Positions 1 through 7,723 of a DNA stretch of 64,000 nt are shown here, one piece after another. Position numbers and translations under genes: made by a program. Location of the stretch: NCBI GenBank assembly GCA_013141435.1, contig JABFQZ010000008.1, positions 1-64,000 of the forward strand, read 5' to 3'. Numbering within the stretch: position 1 is the stretch's first letter; each line of letters starts with the position of its first letter. The stretch is from Ferruginibacter sp. GTDB lineage: Bacteria; Bacteroidota; Bacteroidia; Chitinophagales; Chitinophagaceae. The notes under the pieces are model-generated. The model was given only the letters and a program-made list of their open reading frames with translations. It ran no database searches and was not told where the DNA came from.

Positions 1-134
1 CTGGGGTGCAAATGTAGGAACTTTTTTTTTGTTAAACAAATATATTGATGATTGTTTTTTTTATTATCGTGTTTTTTTTATGTTGGTTTGTATTAACTAA
101 AAAGTAAATTCTTATTTTGTACTAATTGATTTAA

Positions 135-152
135 CCCAAATTCCACATTGGG
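135..152. repeat. Short inverted repeat, possible IS end
   Basis: CCCAA and TTGGG arms flank an 8-nt centre, about 30 nt upstream of the transposase remnant that starts at 185. The rest of 1-184 is very A/T-rich with long T runs, and I see no gene in it. Position and symmetry suggest a decayed terminal repeat or leader of an IS1380-type element. That is inference; the matching right end is not recognisable. Confidence 0.3.
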
Positions 153-184
153 CAATAATGTTTAATTTAGCTATTTAATTCCGA

Positions 185-469
185 ATGCGTAGCATTAGAC
201 AAATTATAGAAATGTATTTTGATATAAGCTATACCAGTAAAGAGATTACGCCGTGGGGTGGTATTTTTTTGAAGAAAATGTTGCAAAAAATAGGCTTTAG
301 AGATATTATTGAGCAAAATACAAACTTACCACAATCAGGCTCCAACAGAGGCTATAAAACTTCTACCCTTATAGAAAGTTTTATTACAAGCATTTGGTGT
401 GGGGTAAACAGGGTTTTACACACCGAAGTTACACAGCATGATAGTGCACTAGGTGAAATTTTTGATTGA
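185..469 (+). pseudogene. IS1380-like transposase, N-terminal remnant
   Basis: The 94-residue product resembles the N-terminus of IS1380-family DDE transposases. It has the run 'TPWGGIFLKKMLQKIGFRD', then 'LPQSGSNRGY', a helix with 'SIWCGVNR', and 'HDSALGEIFD'. Full transposases of this family have roughly 400 residues or more and carry the catalytic acidic residues further on, so this copy cannot be active. The frame ends at TGA directly after 'IFD', where relatives as I recall them have a Trp. A TGG-to-TGA change is the simplest explanation. Only about 90 nt follow before the next gene, so the remainder has been deleted. The family call is from memory of conserved motifs. Confidence 0.6.
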
Positions 470-506
470 AAAAACTCTCTAAAAAAATGCAAAAAATGAT
501 TTACGG

Positions 507-538
507 TTTCTTCTCTAGGGCAAACATGCCTATATTTG
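507..538 (+). promoter_or_regulatory. Bacteroidota-type promoter for the DUF2723 gene
   Basis: TATATTTG at 531-538 matches the -7 consensus TAnnTTTG. TTTC at 507-510 lies 20 nt upstream as an imperfect -33 element. The start codon at 560 leaves a short leader. The promoter lies within or just after the transposase remnant, so the IS scar ends against a working-looking promoter. Confidence 0.55.
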
Positions 539-559
539 CCACAATATAACTAACAAAAT

Positions 560-3500
560 ATGAGCTATAAACGTATAAACGACATTACTGGATGGTTAGT
601 AAGCATCATTGCTACTACAGTGTATATTTTAACAATGGAAAAAAACGGCAGTTTGTGGGACTGTGGTGAGTTTGCCTCTAGTGCATTCAAATTACAAGTA
701 CCCCATTCTCCAGGTGCTCCATTTTTTGTGTTATTAGGAAGGCTTTTTATGGCACCTTTTGACCCTGCTAATGCGGCTACAGGTATTAATTTTATGAGTG
801 CTTTATCTAGTGGGCTTACCATTTTATTTTTATTTTGGACAATTACACATTTTGCTAAAAAAATAGTTTGTAAAGTTGGCGAAGAGCTAGATGGTGGTAA
901 AATAGCCGCTATTATTGCTGCAGGTGTAGTTGGAGCACTTGCTTATACTTTTTCGGACACATTTTGGTACGATGCTGTAGAGGGAGAAGTATATGCACTT
1001 TCTTCTTTTTTTACTGCCTTGCTTTTTTGGCTTATGCTTAAATGGGAAAACGACGTTACCGCCGAGCAAGCAGCTGGGATAAATGGTCATTTTACAAAAG
1101 CCGATAGATATATTGTAGTAATATTTTTCTTAATGGGTTTATCTATAGGTGTTCATTTGTTAAACTTGCTTATAATTCCGGCAATTACTATGATATATTT
1201 TTACAAAAGATATACTACTACCAATTGGAAAACATTTCTTGCTTTTATAATTGGTGTTGTAATTACAGGATTTACACAAAAAGCATTAATACAATGGACA
1301 GTAAAAGCTGCTGGAAATTTTGATATACTTTTTGTAAACGATTTTGGATTACCATATTTTACAGGCTTTGCATTTTTCTTTTTAATGTTGGTTGCTTTAT
1401 GTTGGTTTGGCTTGCGCATTGCACAACAAAAAAACTGGAATTTGCTTAAATTAGGTGTATGGTGTTTTATGTTTATAACTTTAGGGTGTTTTGCATCATA
1501 CTCTACTACATTGGTACGTAGCAACGCCAATGTGTCGGTAGATATGAATGAAGTAGATAACCCGGTAAACCTTATGAGCTACCTTAGTCGTGAGCAATAC
1601 GGCGATTGGCCAATATTATATGGCCAGGATTTTACTGCGCAAATACAAGATAGTAAAGTAACAGAAACTTATGTAAAAGCTGATGGTAAATATTTAAAAG
1701 AAGGCAGAAAAGTTTCGTACATATATGCCCCAGAAGATATGCATCTTTTTCCTCGTATGTGGGATCAAAGCAACGACCAAGGTAGAGCTGATTACTATGC
1801 AGACTTTGCAGGTATTGGTAAAAATAAAGATGGCACTTATGAGCATGCGCCAAGCATGGGAGATAATGTTAGTTTTTTTATGAGCTATCAAATAAATTGG
1901 ATGTACATGCGTTATTTTTTGTGGAATTTTGCTGGCAAACAAAATGACAACCAAGGCAGCTACTTGAGCAATGTACGTGACGGTAATTGGAAAACAGGAA
2001 TAGGATTTTTAGATGCAATGCGCCTCGGCGATCAAAACAAATTGCCAGATACTTTAAAAAACAATAAAGCAAATAATAAATTGTATATGTTGCCTTTTAT
2101 TTTAGGTTTGCTTGGTGTTTTTTATCAAGCCAAAAAAGATAAAAAAGATGCATTTGTAGTAGGTTTGTTTTTCTTTTTTACGGGCATTGCCATATCATTG
2201 TATTTGAATATGGCAGGAAACCAACCTAGAGAAAGAGATTATGCATTTGTAGGTTCTTTTTATGTATTTGCAATTTGGATTGGGTTAGGAGTATTGTACA
2301 TAAAAGATTTATTATTACCAATATTAAAATCAAATAAAAACGCAGCAATAGCCGCTGGTATTGTATGTACGCTAGCAGTGCCAGTAATTATGGCTAGCCA
2401 AGAGTGGGACGACCATGATAGAAGCCAAAAAACTATGGCACCAGATTTAGCTAAAGATTATTTAGAAAGTTGTGCTCCAAACGCTATACTATTTACATTT
2501 GGAGACAATGATACTTACCCACTTTGGTATGCGCAAGAAGTGCTAGGTGTACGCCCAGATATACGTGTAATGAATACTAGTTTATTAGGTACAGATTGGT
2601 ACATAAATCAACTACGCTACAAAGTAAATCAAAGCGACTCTGTAGATGTGATTTGGACACCTGAACAAATACGAGGATCGAACAGAGATGTAGTGTACAA
2701 TGCTCCAAAAGCAGGTATTGACCCCAATAACTATATGGATTTGTACACTATGATGAAAGACTATGCAGGTAGCGATGACCCTGCAAAAATGGAGCAAGGA
2801 AGAGATGGTAATTCTATGAATGTTTTTCCGAGCAAAAAAGTGAGTGTGCCAGTAGATATTGCTTTTGTAAAACAAAATGGTACAGCAAATGCTACCGACT
2901 CTGTTGTAAGTCAACTGCAATTTGAAATACCAAAAAATTATATTTACAAAAACGATGCAGCTATTTTAAATGTAATAGCAGCAAATAAATGGAAGCGACC
3001 AATTTATTTTACGAGCCCTTATGGTGAGCTTGGTTTTCAGCAGTACTTACGTCAAGATGGGCTTTCTTATAGGCTTGTACCTGTGCTAAATGGCGAAGTA
3101 AATAAAGATTGGGCTTTGGATAAAATGATGAACAAATTTGTATTTGGAGGAGCCGATAAAAAAGCTGTGTATTTTGATGAGGAAAATAGAAGACACTTAA
3201 ATAGTATTCGTTATGCTTATGCGCTTGCAGCTAGCAACCTTGCAGATGGTAATAGAAAAGAAGATGCTAAAAAGTTACTGCACAAAGTAGATAATGGAAT
3301 ACCTGAATTGAATATGCCTTATGGCATGGCAAGCCGTGGGCAGCAACAAAACCAATTTTCGTTGCAATTGGTACTTGCAGCTTACAAAGCTGGCGATACT
3401 ATTTTGGCAAATAAAATTAGCACTGCTCTTAAAAAAGATATGCAACAGCAGGCTAGTTATTACGAAAGCTTATCGGAAAATAAAAGAGAAGCTATGCGCC

Positions 3501-3616
3501 AAGAAGAAGACAGAAATAATCAATTGTTGGGTGGCTTATTGCAAATGGAACAACAATTTAAAAACCCTATACCTGCTACAGAAAACCCTGGGGTAATTAA
3601 AACACAAGGAAAATAA
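560..3616 (+). CDS. DUF2723 membrane protein, putative protein O-mannosyltransferase
   Basis: This 1018-residue polytopic membrane protein has a DUF2723 (GT117-like) N-terminus. The first loop reads 'SLWDCGEFASSAFKLQVPHS', with Asp34 and Glu37 in the typical acidic WDxGEF motif of lipid-linked sugar transferases. Hydrophobic helices fill residues about 11-330 and again about 515-635, separated by a soluble loop. A soluble domain of nearly 400 residues forms the C-terminus. The family is related to TMEM260 and is thought to attach mannose to exported proteins in Bacteroidota; the substrate here is unknown. The length is normal for the family and the frame is intact. The gene stands alone between the IS scar and a terminator that it shares with convergent murB. 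Confidence 0.85.
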   Translation: MSYKRINDITGWLVSIIATTVYILTMEKNGSLWDCGEFASSAFKLQVPHSPGAPFFVLLGRLFMAPFDPANAATGINFMSALSSGLTILFLFWTITHFAKKIVCKVGEELDGGKIAAIIAAGVVGALAYTFSDTFWYDAVEGEVYALSSFFTALLFWLMLKWENDVTAEQAAGINGHFTKADRYIVVIFFLMGLSIGVHLLNLLIIPAITMIYFYKRYTTTNWKTFLAFIIGVVITGFTQKALIQWTVKAAGNFDILFVNDFGLPYFTGFAFFFLMLVALCWFGLRIAQQKNWNLLKLGVWCFMFITLGCFASYSTTLVRSNANVSVDMNEVDNPVNLMSYLSREQYGDWPILYGQDFTAQIQDSKVTETYVKADGKYLKEGRKVSYIYAPEDMHLFPRMWDQSNDQGRADYYADFAGIGKNKDGTYEHAPSMGDNVSFFMSYQINWMYMRYFLWNFAGKQNDNQGSYLSNVRDGNWKTGIGFLDAMRLGDQNKLPDTLKNNKANNKLYMLPFILGLLGVFYQAKKDKKDAFVVGLFFFFTGIAISLYLNMAGNQPRERDYAFVGSFYVFAIWIGLGVLYIKDLLLPILKSNKNAAIAAGIVCTLAVPVIMASQEWDDHDRSQKTMAPDLAKDYLESCAPNAILFTFGDNDTYPLWYAQEVLGVRPDIRVMNTSLLGTDWYINQLRYKVNQSDSVDVIWTPEQIRGSNRDVVYNAPKAGIDPNNYMDLYTMMKDYAGSDDPAKMEQGRDGNSMNVFPSKKVSVPVDIAFVKQNGTANATDSVVSQLQFEIPKNYIYKNDAAILNVIAANKWKRPIYFTSPYGELGFQQYLRQDGLSYRLVPVLNGEVNKDWALDKMMNKFVFGGADKKAVYFDEENRRHLNSIRYAYALAASNLADGNRKEDAKKLLHKVDNGIPELNMPYGMASRGQQQNQFSLQLVLAAYKAGDTILANKISTALKKDMQQQASYYESLSENKREAMRQEEDRNNQLLGGLLQMEQQFKNPIPATENPGVIKTQGK

Positions 3617-3628
3617 AAAACTGTTTTT

Positions 3629-3676
3629 AATGCAAAGAAAACTATGTTGTAAAACACTAGTTTTCTTTGCATTTTT
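3629..3676. terminator. Bidirectional-looking terminator hairpin
   Basis: A perfect 16-bp stem (AATGCAAAGAAAACTA at 3629-3644 with its complement at 3658-3673) encloses a 13-nt loop. It is followed by a T run, and an A-rich stretch precedes it. It sits between the stop of the DUF2723 gene and the stop of convergent murB, whose last codon touches its edge. It could serve both strands. Confidence 0.8.
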
Positions 3677-4709
3677 ATATAATATTTACTTCTCTTTGAA
3701 GCTGTACACCAAACTTATTTTTAACCGATTCTATAATATTTGTACTTAAATTATATATTTGAGTGCCTTGTGCTTTACCATAGTTTACCAATACTAAAGC
3801 CTGGTTTTGGTGGCAGCCAGCATCGGCCTCTCTAAATCCTTTCCAGCCACATTGCTCTATAAGCCAACCAGCAGCTAGCTTAGTGTGGGTTTTACTTACA
3901 ACATAGCCTACAATATTTGGAAATTTAATTTTTAACTTTTCAAAATAATCATTATCAATTGTTGGGTTTTTAAAAAAACTACCAGCATTTCCTATTTGGC
4001 TAGGATTTGGTAATTTGCTTTTGCGTATCGCTATTACTGCATCAGAAACTGCTTTTATACTCAAATTTTCGACTCCGTTTTTTTCTAATTCAGCAGCTAT
4101 TGCACCATACGATGTTTTAAAAATAGGTGTTTTATTTAATTTAAAAGTAACAGATATAATTACAAATTGGTCTTTAAATTTATTCTTAAAAATACTATCT
4201 CTATATCCAAATTCACAGTTACTTTGCGAAAAAACGATATTTTTTTTTTCAGAAATATTGTATGCTTCCAATTCAAAAAAAACATCTTTAATTTCTACAC
4301 CATAAGCTCCAATATTTTGAATAGGGCTAGCACCTACTGTGCCAGGTATAAACGATAAATTTTCGACCCCAGCAAAATCATTTTCGATACAATATAAAAC
4401 AAAATCATGCCACATAATACCTGCACCTACTTTTACAAAAATATTATCCTCGTCTTCGTTTATCTTTTCTATATCTAAAATTTCATTTTTTAATACAATA
4501 CCATCGTAATTTTTTGTAAATAATATATTGCTGCCACCGCCAAGTATAAGTGTATTACTTTTGGAGTTTACTGCTTTGCAATAGTTATTTGTATCTTGTA
4601 ATAAATATTGAAGTTCATTTAGTGTACTAAATGTTCCAAAATATTTTGCATACACATTTATACCAAAAGTATTATAATCCTTTAGCTGAAAATTTTGCTG
4701 CAATTGCAT
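3675..4709 (-). CDS. murB: UDP-N-acetylenolpyruvoylglucosamine reductase
   Basis: MurB makes UDP-N-acetylmuramate with NADPH and FAD, the second committed step of peptidoglycan precursor synthesis in the cytoplasm. The 344-residue product has the FAD-binding run 'GGGSNILF' at 57-64, the substrate-site 'GYRDS', and the catalytic-serine motif 'GNAGSFFKNP' (Ser244). The C-terminal substrate domain ends with 'HQNQALVLVN', as in E. coli-type (type I) enzymes. ATG start. It follows the upstream peptidase gene by 46 nt on the same strand and may be cotranscribed. No other mur gene is close, so it stands apart from the usual cell-wall cluster. Confidence 0.95.
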   Translation of the reverse strand: MQLQQNFQLKDYNTFGINVYAKYFGTFSTLNELQYLLQDTNNYCKAVNSKSNTLILGGGSNILFTKNYDGIVLKNEILDIEKINEDEDNIFVKVGAGIMWHDFVLYCIENDFAGVENLSFIPGTVGASPIQNIGAYGVEIKDVFFELEAYNISEKKNIVFSQSNCEFGYRDSIFKNKFKDQFVIISVTFKLNKTPIFKTSYGAIAAELEKNGVENLSIKAVSDAVIAIRKSKLPNPSQIGNAGSFFKNPTIDNDYFEKLKIKFPNIVGYVVSKTHTKLAAGWLIEQCGWKGFREADAGCHQNQALVLVNYGKAQGTQIYNLSTNIIESVKNKFGVQLQREVNII

Positions 4710-4755
4710 TTACAATTTTTTAAAATAAAATTAATTTAAACCAACCATATTGGTT

Positions 4756-6924
4756 TTACCTAGCACCGGGCACACAATTTTTCTTTAAAAAATTAGTGTA
4801 TAAAGTGGCTAAATGTAACCCTGTACCTTTGCCTTCGCTTATACTATGTGTACGATTTGGGTATGCCATAAATTCAAATTGCTTATTGTATTTTATTAAT
4901 TCGTTTAACAACATTTCGGCATTATCGTAATGTACATTATCATCGCCAGTGCCGTGTATGTATAAAAGTTTGCCTTGCAAGCCTTTTACATTATTTATTG
5001 GTGAGCCTTTTACAAAATCATCCATATTTTCTTGTGGTAATCCCATATATCTTTCTTGGTAAATATTATCGTAGTTTAATTGGTTAGCTACTGCTGCAAT
5101 TGCAATACCTGTTTGAAAAATTTCGGGATAATTAAACATTAAATTTAAAGTGGAAGAACCTCCACCACTCCAGCCCCAAACGGCTACTCTGCTTTTATCC
5201 ATGTATGTATTTTCTAATATTTTTTTTGCCCCCATTGCCATATCTCTAATATTGAGTGTGCCAATTTTCCTATAAATATCTTTACGCCACTTTGCACCTT
5301 TGAGAGATGGTGTACCTCTATTATCAACGGCTACTTGAATATAACCATCGCTTGCCATATCGCCCATGTATAAAAAATTGGAATGGTTGCCAAACTCATT
5401 GTTTACTGTAGATGCAGCAGGTTCGCCATACACATAAAAAACTACCGGGTATTTTTTTGTAGAGTCAAAGTTTTTGGGTTTATTTATCCATGCATCTAAA
5501 ACCACATTATCTTCAGTAGTTATTTTTACATATTCGATATTTTTTTTCTCGTCTTTTTTTAATATTTTTCCGATACTTTTTGTTGGAGAAAATGGCTTAT
5601 TATCTGGCAAAGTTATCCATTCGCTTACTGGGTATGTATTGTAATTGCTAAAACTATGATTTGCCATTTTTCCATTTGGTGGCATATCGTATTCGTGTGT
5701 GCCTATCAAATTTTCATTACTTACTATTTCGGGCATATCTTTACCATTATTAATTTTTGTACGGTATAAATATAATTGTGTTGCATTTTTTGGAGAAGCA
5801 GTAAAATAAATGTAGTTATTTGTTTCGTCTATTGCCTTAATTGTTCCAATATCATAATTTCCTTTTGTGAGCAATGTTGTTGTTTTACCATCTTTACTTA
5901 TTTTATAAATATGCCTCCAACCATCTTTTTCGCTTACCCAAATAAATTCTTTTTGTTGGTTTATCCAATTCCAACCTACTGGTTTATCGGTATTCAAATC
6001 TACCCATGCTTCGTCGTTTTCGGCCCAAAATGTAGCACTTGATGCATCTGAAACATTACAATATATTAATTTACTTTCTTGTTGTTTTCTATCTAACTGT
6101 TGTAAAATTATTTCATTATTACCACTCCACTCCATACGTGTAATGTAGTGTTGTTGGGCATCGCCATCTATATTCATTTTTTTTATGGCTCCATTTGTAA
6201 TGTTTACTACATGTATATAAGCAGGCGAAGGGTTCTCTCCTACTTTAGGATATTCTACTGGTATTATTTTTGAATAAACAGAGTCTGTAGTGTTTAGCAT
6301 ATAATAATCTCTTACTTTGGTAGCATCTATTTTCCAAAATGCGATTTGCTTACTATCGGGGCTCCACCTAAATCCGTCTCTACAATTAAATTCTTCTTCG
6401 TACACCCAATCAAAAGTGCCATTTATTAGTTTTCGTGTACCATCGGTAGTTAATTTTTTTACTATTCCTGTAGCAATATCTTCAGCAAAAATATTATGGT
6501 CGCTTACATAGGCTACATATTTACTATCTGGCGAAATTTTTGCAAACATTAGTGATTGTGATGGCAAATTTTTGCCCAATTGTGTAAGTTTATTTGTTGT
6601 AGTGTTCAATATCCAATAATCGCCTTTGGTTTTGTAACGCCAAACTTTTGCAGTGTTTGCAAATAGCAATATTTTAGTTTTATCGTTGCTATAATCGAAG
6701 GATTGTACTTTTATAGCAGCCGAAGAACCTTGCGGAATAAGATTTTCTTTTTTTACAACTACTATTTCCTCATTTGATTTTGGTTCTATTTTTACTATTC
6801 CTGCATCTTTAAATTCGTAATAGCCTAATCCATCGGCAGTCCAATTGGTGCCATGATTTTGTGCTAGCGAAAATTGCAAAACAAAAAATAAAATAAAGGT
6901 AGATAACGTAAATTTGAATTTCAT
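4756..6924 (-). CDS. Dipeptidyl peptidase IV-like S9 serine peptidase, exported
   Basis: This 722-residue protein has a signal peptide (about 1-21, ending 'FSLAQ'), so it acts in the periplasm or at the envelope. The N-terminal beta-propeller carries 'DWVYEEEF', the double-Glu loop that binds the free N-terminus of substrates in DPP-IV. The C-terminal alpha/beta-hydrolase domain has the nucleophile in 'GWSGGG' (Ser586), an acid in 'GTGDDNVH' (about residue 661) and a His in 'NRTHS' (about residue 693). It is predicted to release X-Pro or X-Ala dipeptides from peptides. Canonical members have GWSYGG, so the Gly in place of Tyr is a mild variation. It precedes murB in the same direction. Confidence 0.92.
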   Translation of the reverse strand: MKFKFTLSTFILFFVLQFSLAQNHGTNWTADGLGYYEFKDAGIVKIEPKSNEEIVVVKKENLIPQGSSAAIKVQSFDYSNDKTKILLFANTAKVWRYKTKGDYWILNTTTNKLTQLGKNLPSQSLMFAKISPDSKYVAYVSDHNIFAEDIATGIVKKLTTDGTRKLINGTFDWVYEEEFNCRDGFRWSPDSKQIAFWKIDATKVRDYYMLNTTDSVYSKIIPVEYPKVGENPSPAYIHVVNITNGAIKKMNIDGDAQQHYITRMEWSGNNEIILQQLDRKQQESKLIYCNVSDASSATFWAENDEAWVDLNTDKPVGWNWINQQKEFIWVSEKDGWRHIYKISKDGKTTTLLTKGNYDIGTIKAIDETNNYIYFTASPKNATQLYLYRTKINNGKDMPEIVSNENLIGTHEYDMPPNGKMANHSFSNYNTYPVSEWITLPDNKPFSPTKSIGKILKKDEKKNIEYVKITTEDNVVLDAWINKPKNFDSTKKYPVVFYVYGEPAASTVNNEFGNHSNFLYMGDMASDGYIQVAVDNRGTPSLKGAKWRKDIYRKIGTLNIRDMAMGAKKILENTYMDKSRVAVWGWSGGGSSTLNLMFNYPEIFQTGIAIAAVANQLNYDNIYQERYMGLPQENMDDFVKGSPINNVKGLQGKLLYIHGTGDDNVHYDNAEMLLNELIKYNKQFEFMAYPNRTHSISEGKGTGLHLATLYTNFLKKNCVPGAR

Positions 6925-7019
6925 ATTGTAAAATTTTCTATAAAAATATGCATAATAAATATAAAAAAAACAATGATTTTGTGCATTGCATAATTAATGT
7001 TGGGTATTGATATACTGAA

Positions 7020-7073
7020 GAAATGTGCGACGCCAATGAAGCAAAATCAGGGAACTGTTGCTGGCAAACAAAA
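7020..7073 (-). repeat. Dispersed intergenic repeat, copy C
   Basis: The minus strand carries the 22-bp core beginning CTTCATTGGCGTCGCACA (7041 down to 7020), identical to copies at 25588 and 60494. Its upstream flank (TTTTGTTTGCCAGC, up to 7073) aligns with the upstream flank of the 25.6 kb copy. The downstream flank has diverged. It lies between the divergent peptidase (start 6924) and S4 gene (start 7164). Confidence 0.75.
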
Positions 7074-7106
7074 AAAATAAAAATTAATTATTAAACTTTG
7101 GTATTT

Positions 7107-7162
7107 CAAGGTTGAAGGTTAAAGGTTAAGTGTTGAATATAAAATACTAATCTCAATACTAT
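7107..7162 (+). repeat. Heptameric repeat array before the S4 gene
   Basis: About eight degenerate 7-bp units run in one register, for example CAAGGTT, GAAGGTT, AAAGGTT and AAGTGTT. The array ends just before the ATG at 7164. The same architecture precedes the genes at 28221 and 48222. Function unknown; it occupies the place of the leader or ribosome-binding region. Confidence 0.65.
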
Positions 7163-7163
7163 T

Positions 7164-7541
7164 ATGGAAAAATTAAGAATAGATAAATACTTGTGGAGCA
7201 TACGACTTTATAAAACTCGAAGCCTTGCTGCGGAAGCTTGCGAAAAAGGGAGAGTAAAATATAATGGTGCATCGGTAAAGGCTTCTAAAAATGTGCATGT
7301 AGATGAGGAATATGAAGTGAAAACAGAAGCCAAAAAATGGTTAATAAAAGTAACTGGGCTTTTACAAAACAGGGTGCAATATGCCGAAGCTATAAAATTT
7401 TATATTGACATAACCCCTAATGAGGTTGAGGATAAAACACAATATCAAGGTGCTGCTTTTCATACTGGTAAGCGACTAAGCAAGGTTGGCAGACCTACAA
7501 AAAAAGAAAAAAGAGACTTAGATGGATTTATGGGTGAGTAA
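7164..7541 (+). CDS. S4-domain RNA-binding protein (Hsp15/RqcP-like)
   Basis: The 125-residue protein opens with an S4 RNA-binding fold: 'MEKLRIDKYLWSIRLYKTRS' leads into 'ACEKGRVKYNG' and 'KASKNVHVDEEYEV'. The tail is basic ('RPTKKEKRDL'). The relatives Hsp15 and RqcP bind free 50S subunits or peptidyl-tRNA stalled on them and help ribosome rescue. I infer that role from architecture alone. The ATG follows a heptad-repeat array directly. A hairpin lies just past the stop. Confidence 0.85.
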   Translation: MEKLRIDKYLWSIRLYKTRSLAAEACEKGRVKYNGASVKASKNVHVDEEYEVKTEAKKWLIKVTGLLQNRVQYAEAIKFYIDITPNEVEDKTQYQGAAFHTGKRLSKVGRPTKKEKRDLDGFMGE

Positions 7542-7544
7542 ATT

Positions 7545-7579
7545 TTATACAAAATATAATCAACACCTATTTTGTATAA
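7545..7579. terminator. Hairpin after the S4 gene
   Basis: A perfect 12-bp inverted repeat (TTATACAAAATA at 7545-7556, complement at 7568-7579) has an 11-nt loop, 3 nt after the S4 stop codon. It is A/T-rich with little U-tract, so termination is likely but not certain. The following gene is convergent (stop at 7724). Confidence 0.5.
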
Positions 7580-7723
7580 TTCAAATAATAACTAGTACTC
7601 TTCATTATTTGATGTTGTATTATATTTACTTTACATCTCATAAAAAGTAGCATACAAAATTACTTTATACCAACAATTTTATTTTAACGATATAAATGTT
7701 ATGGTAAGCCAAATAACTTCAGC

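Noticed and set aside
467..469. TGA read as Trp (alternative genetic code)
   Set aside because: TGA acts as a normal stop elsewhere, for example at the end of the M1 peptidase gene (55162-55164), and the transposase fragment is decayed.
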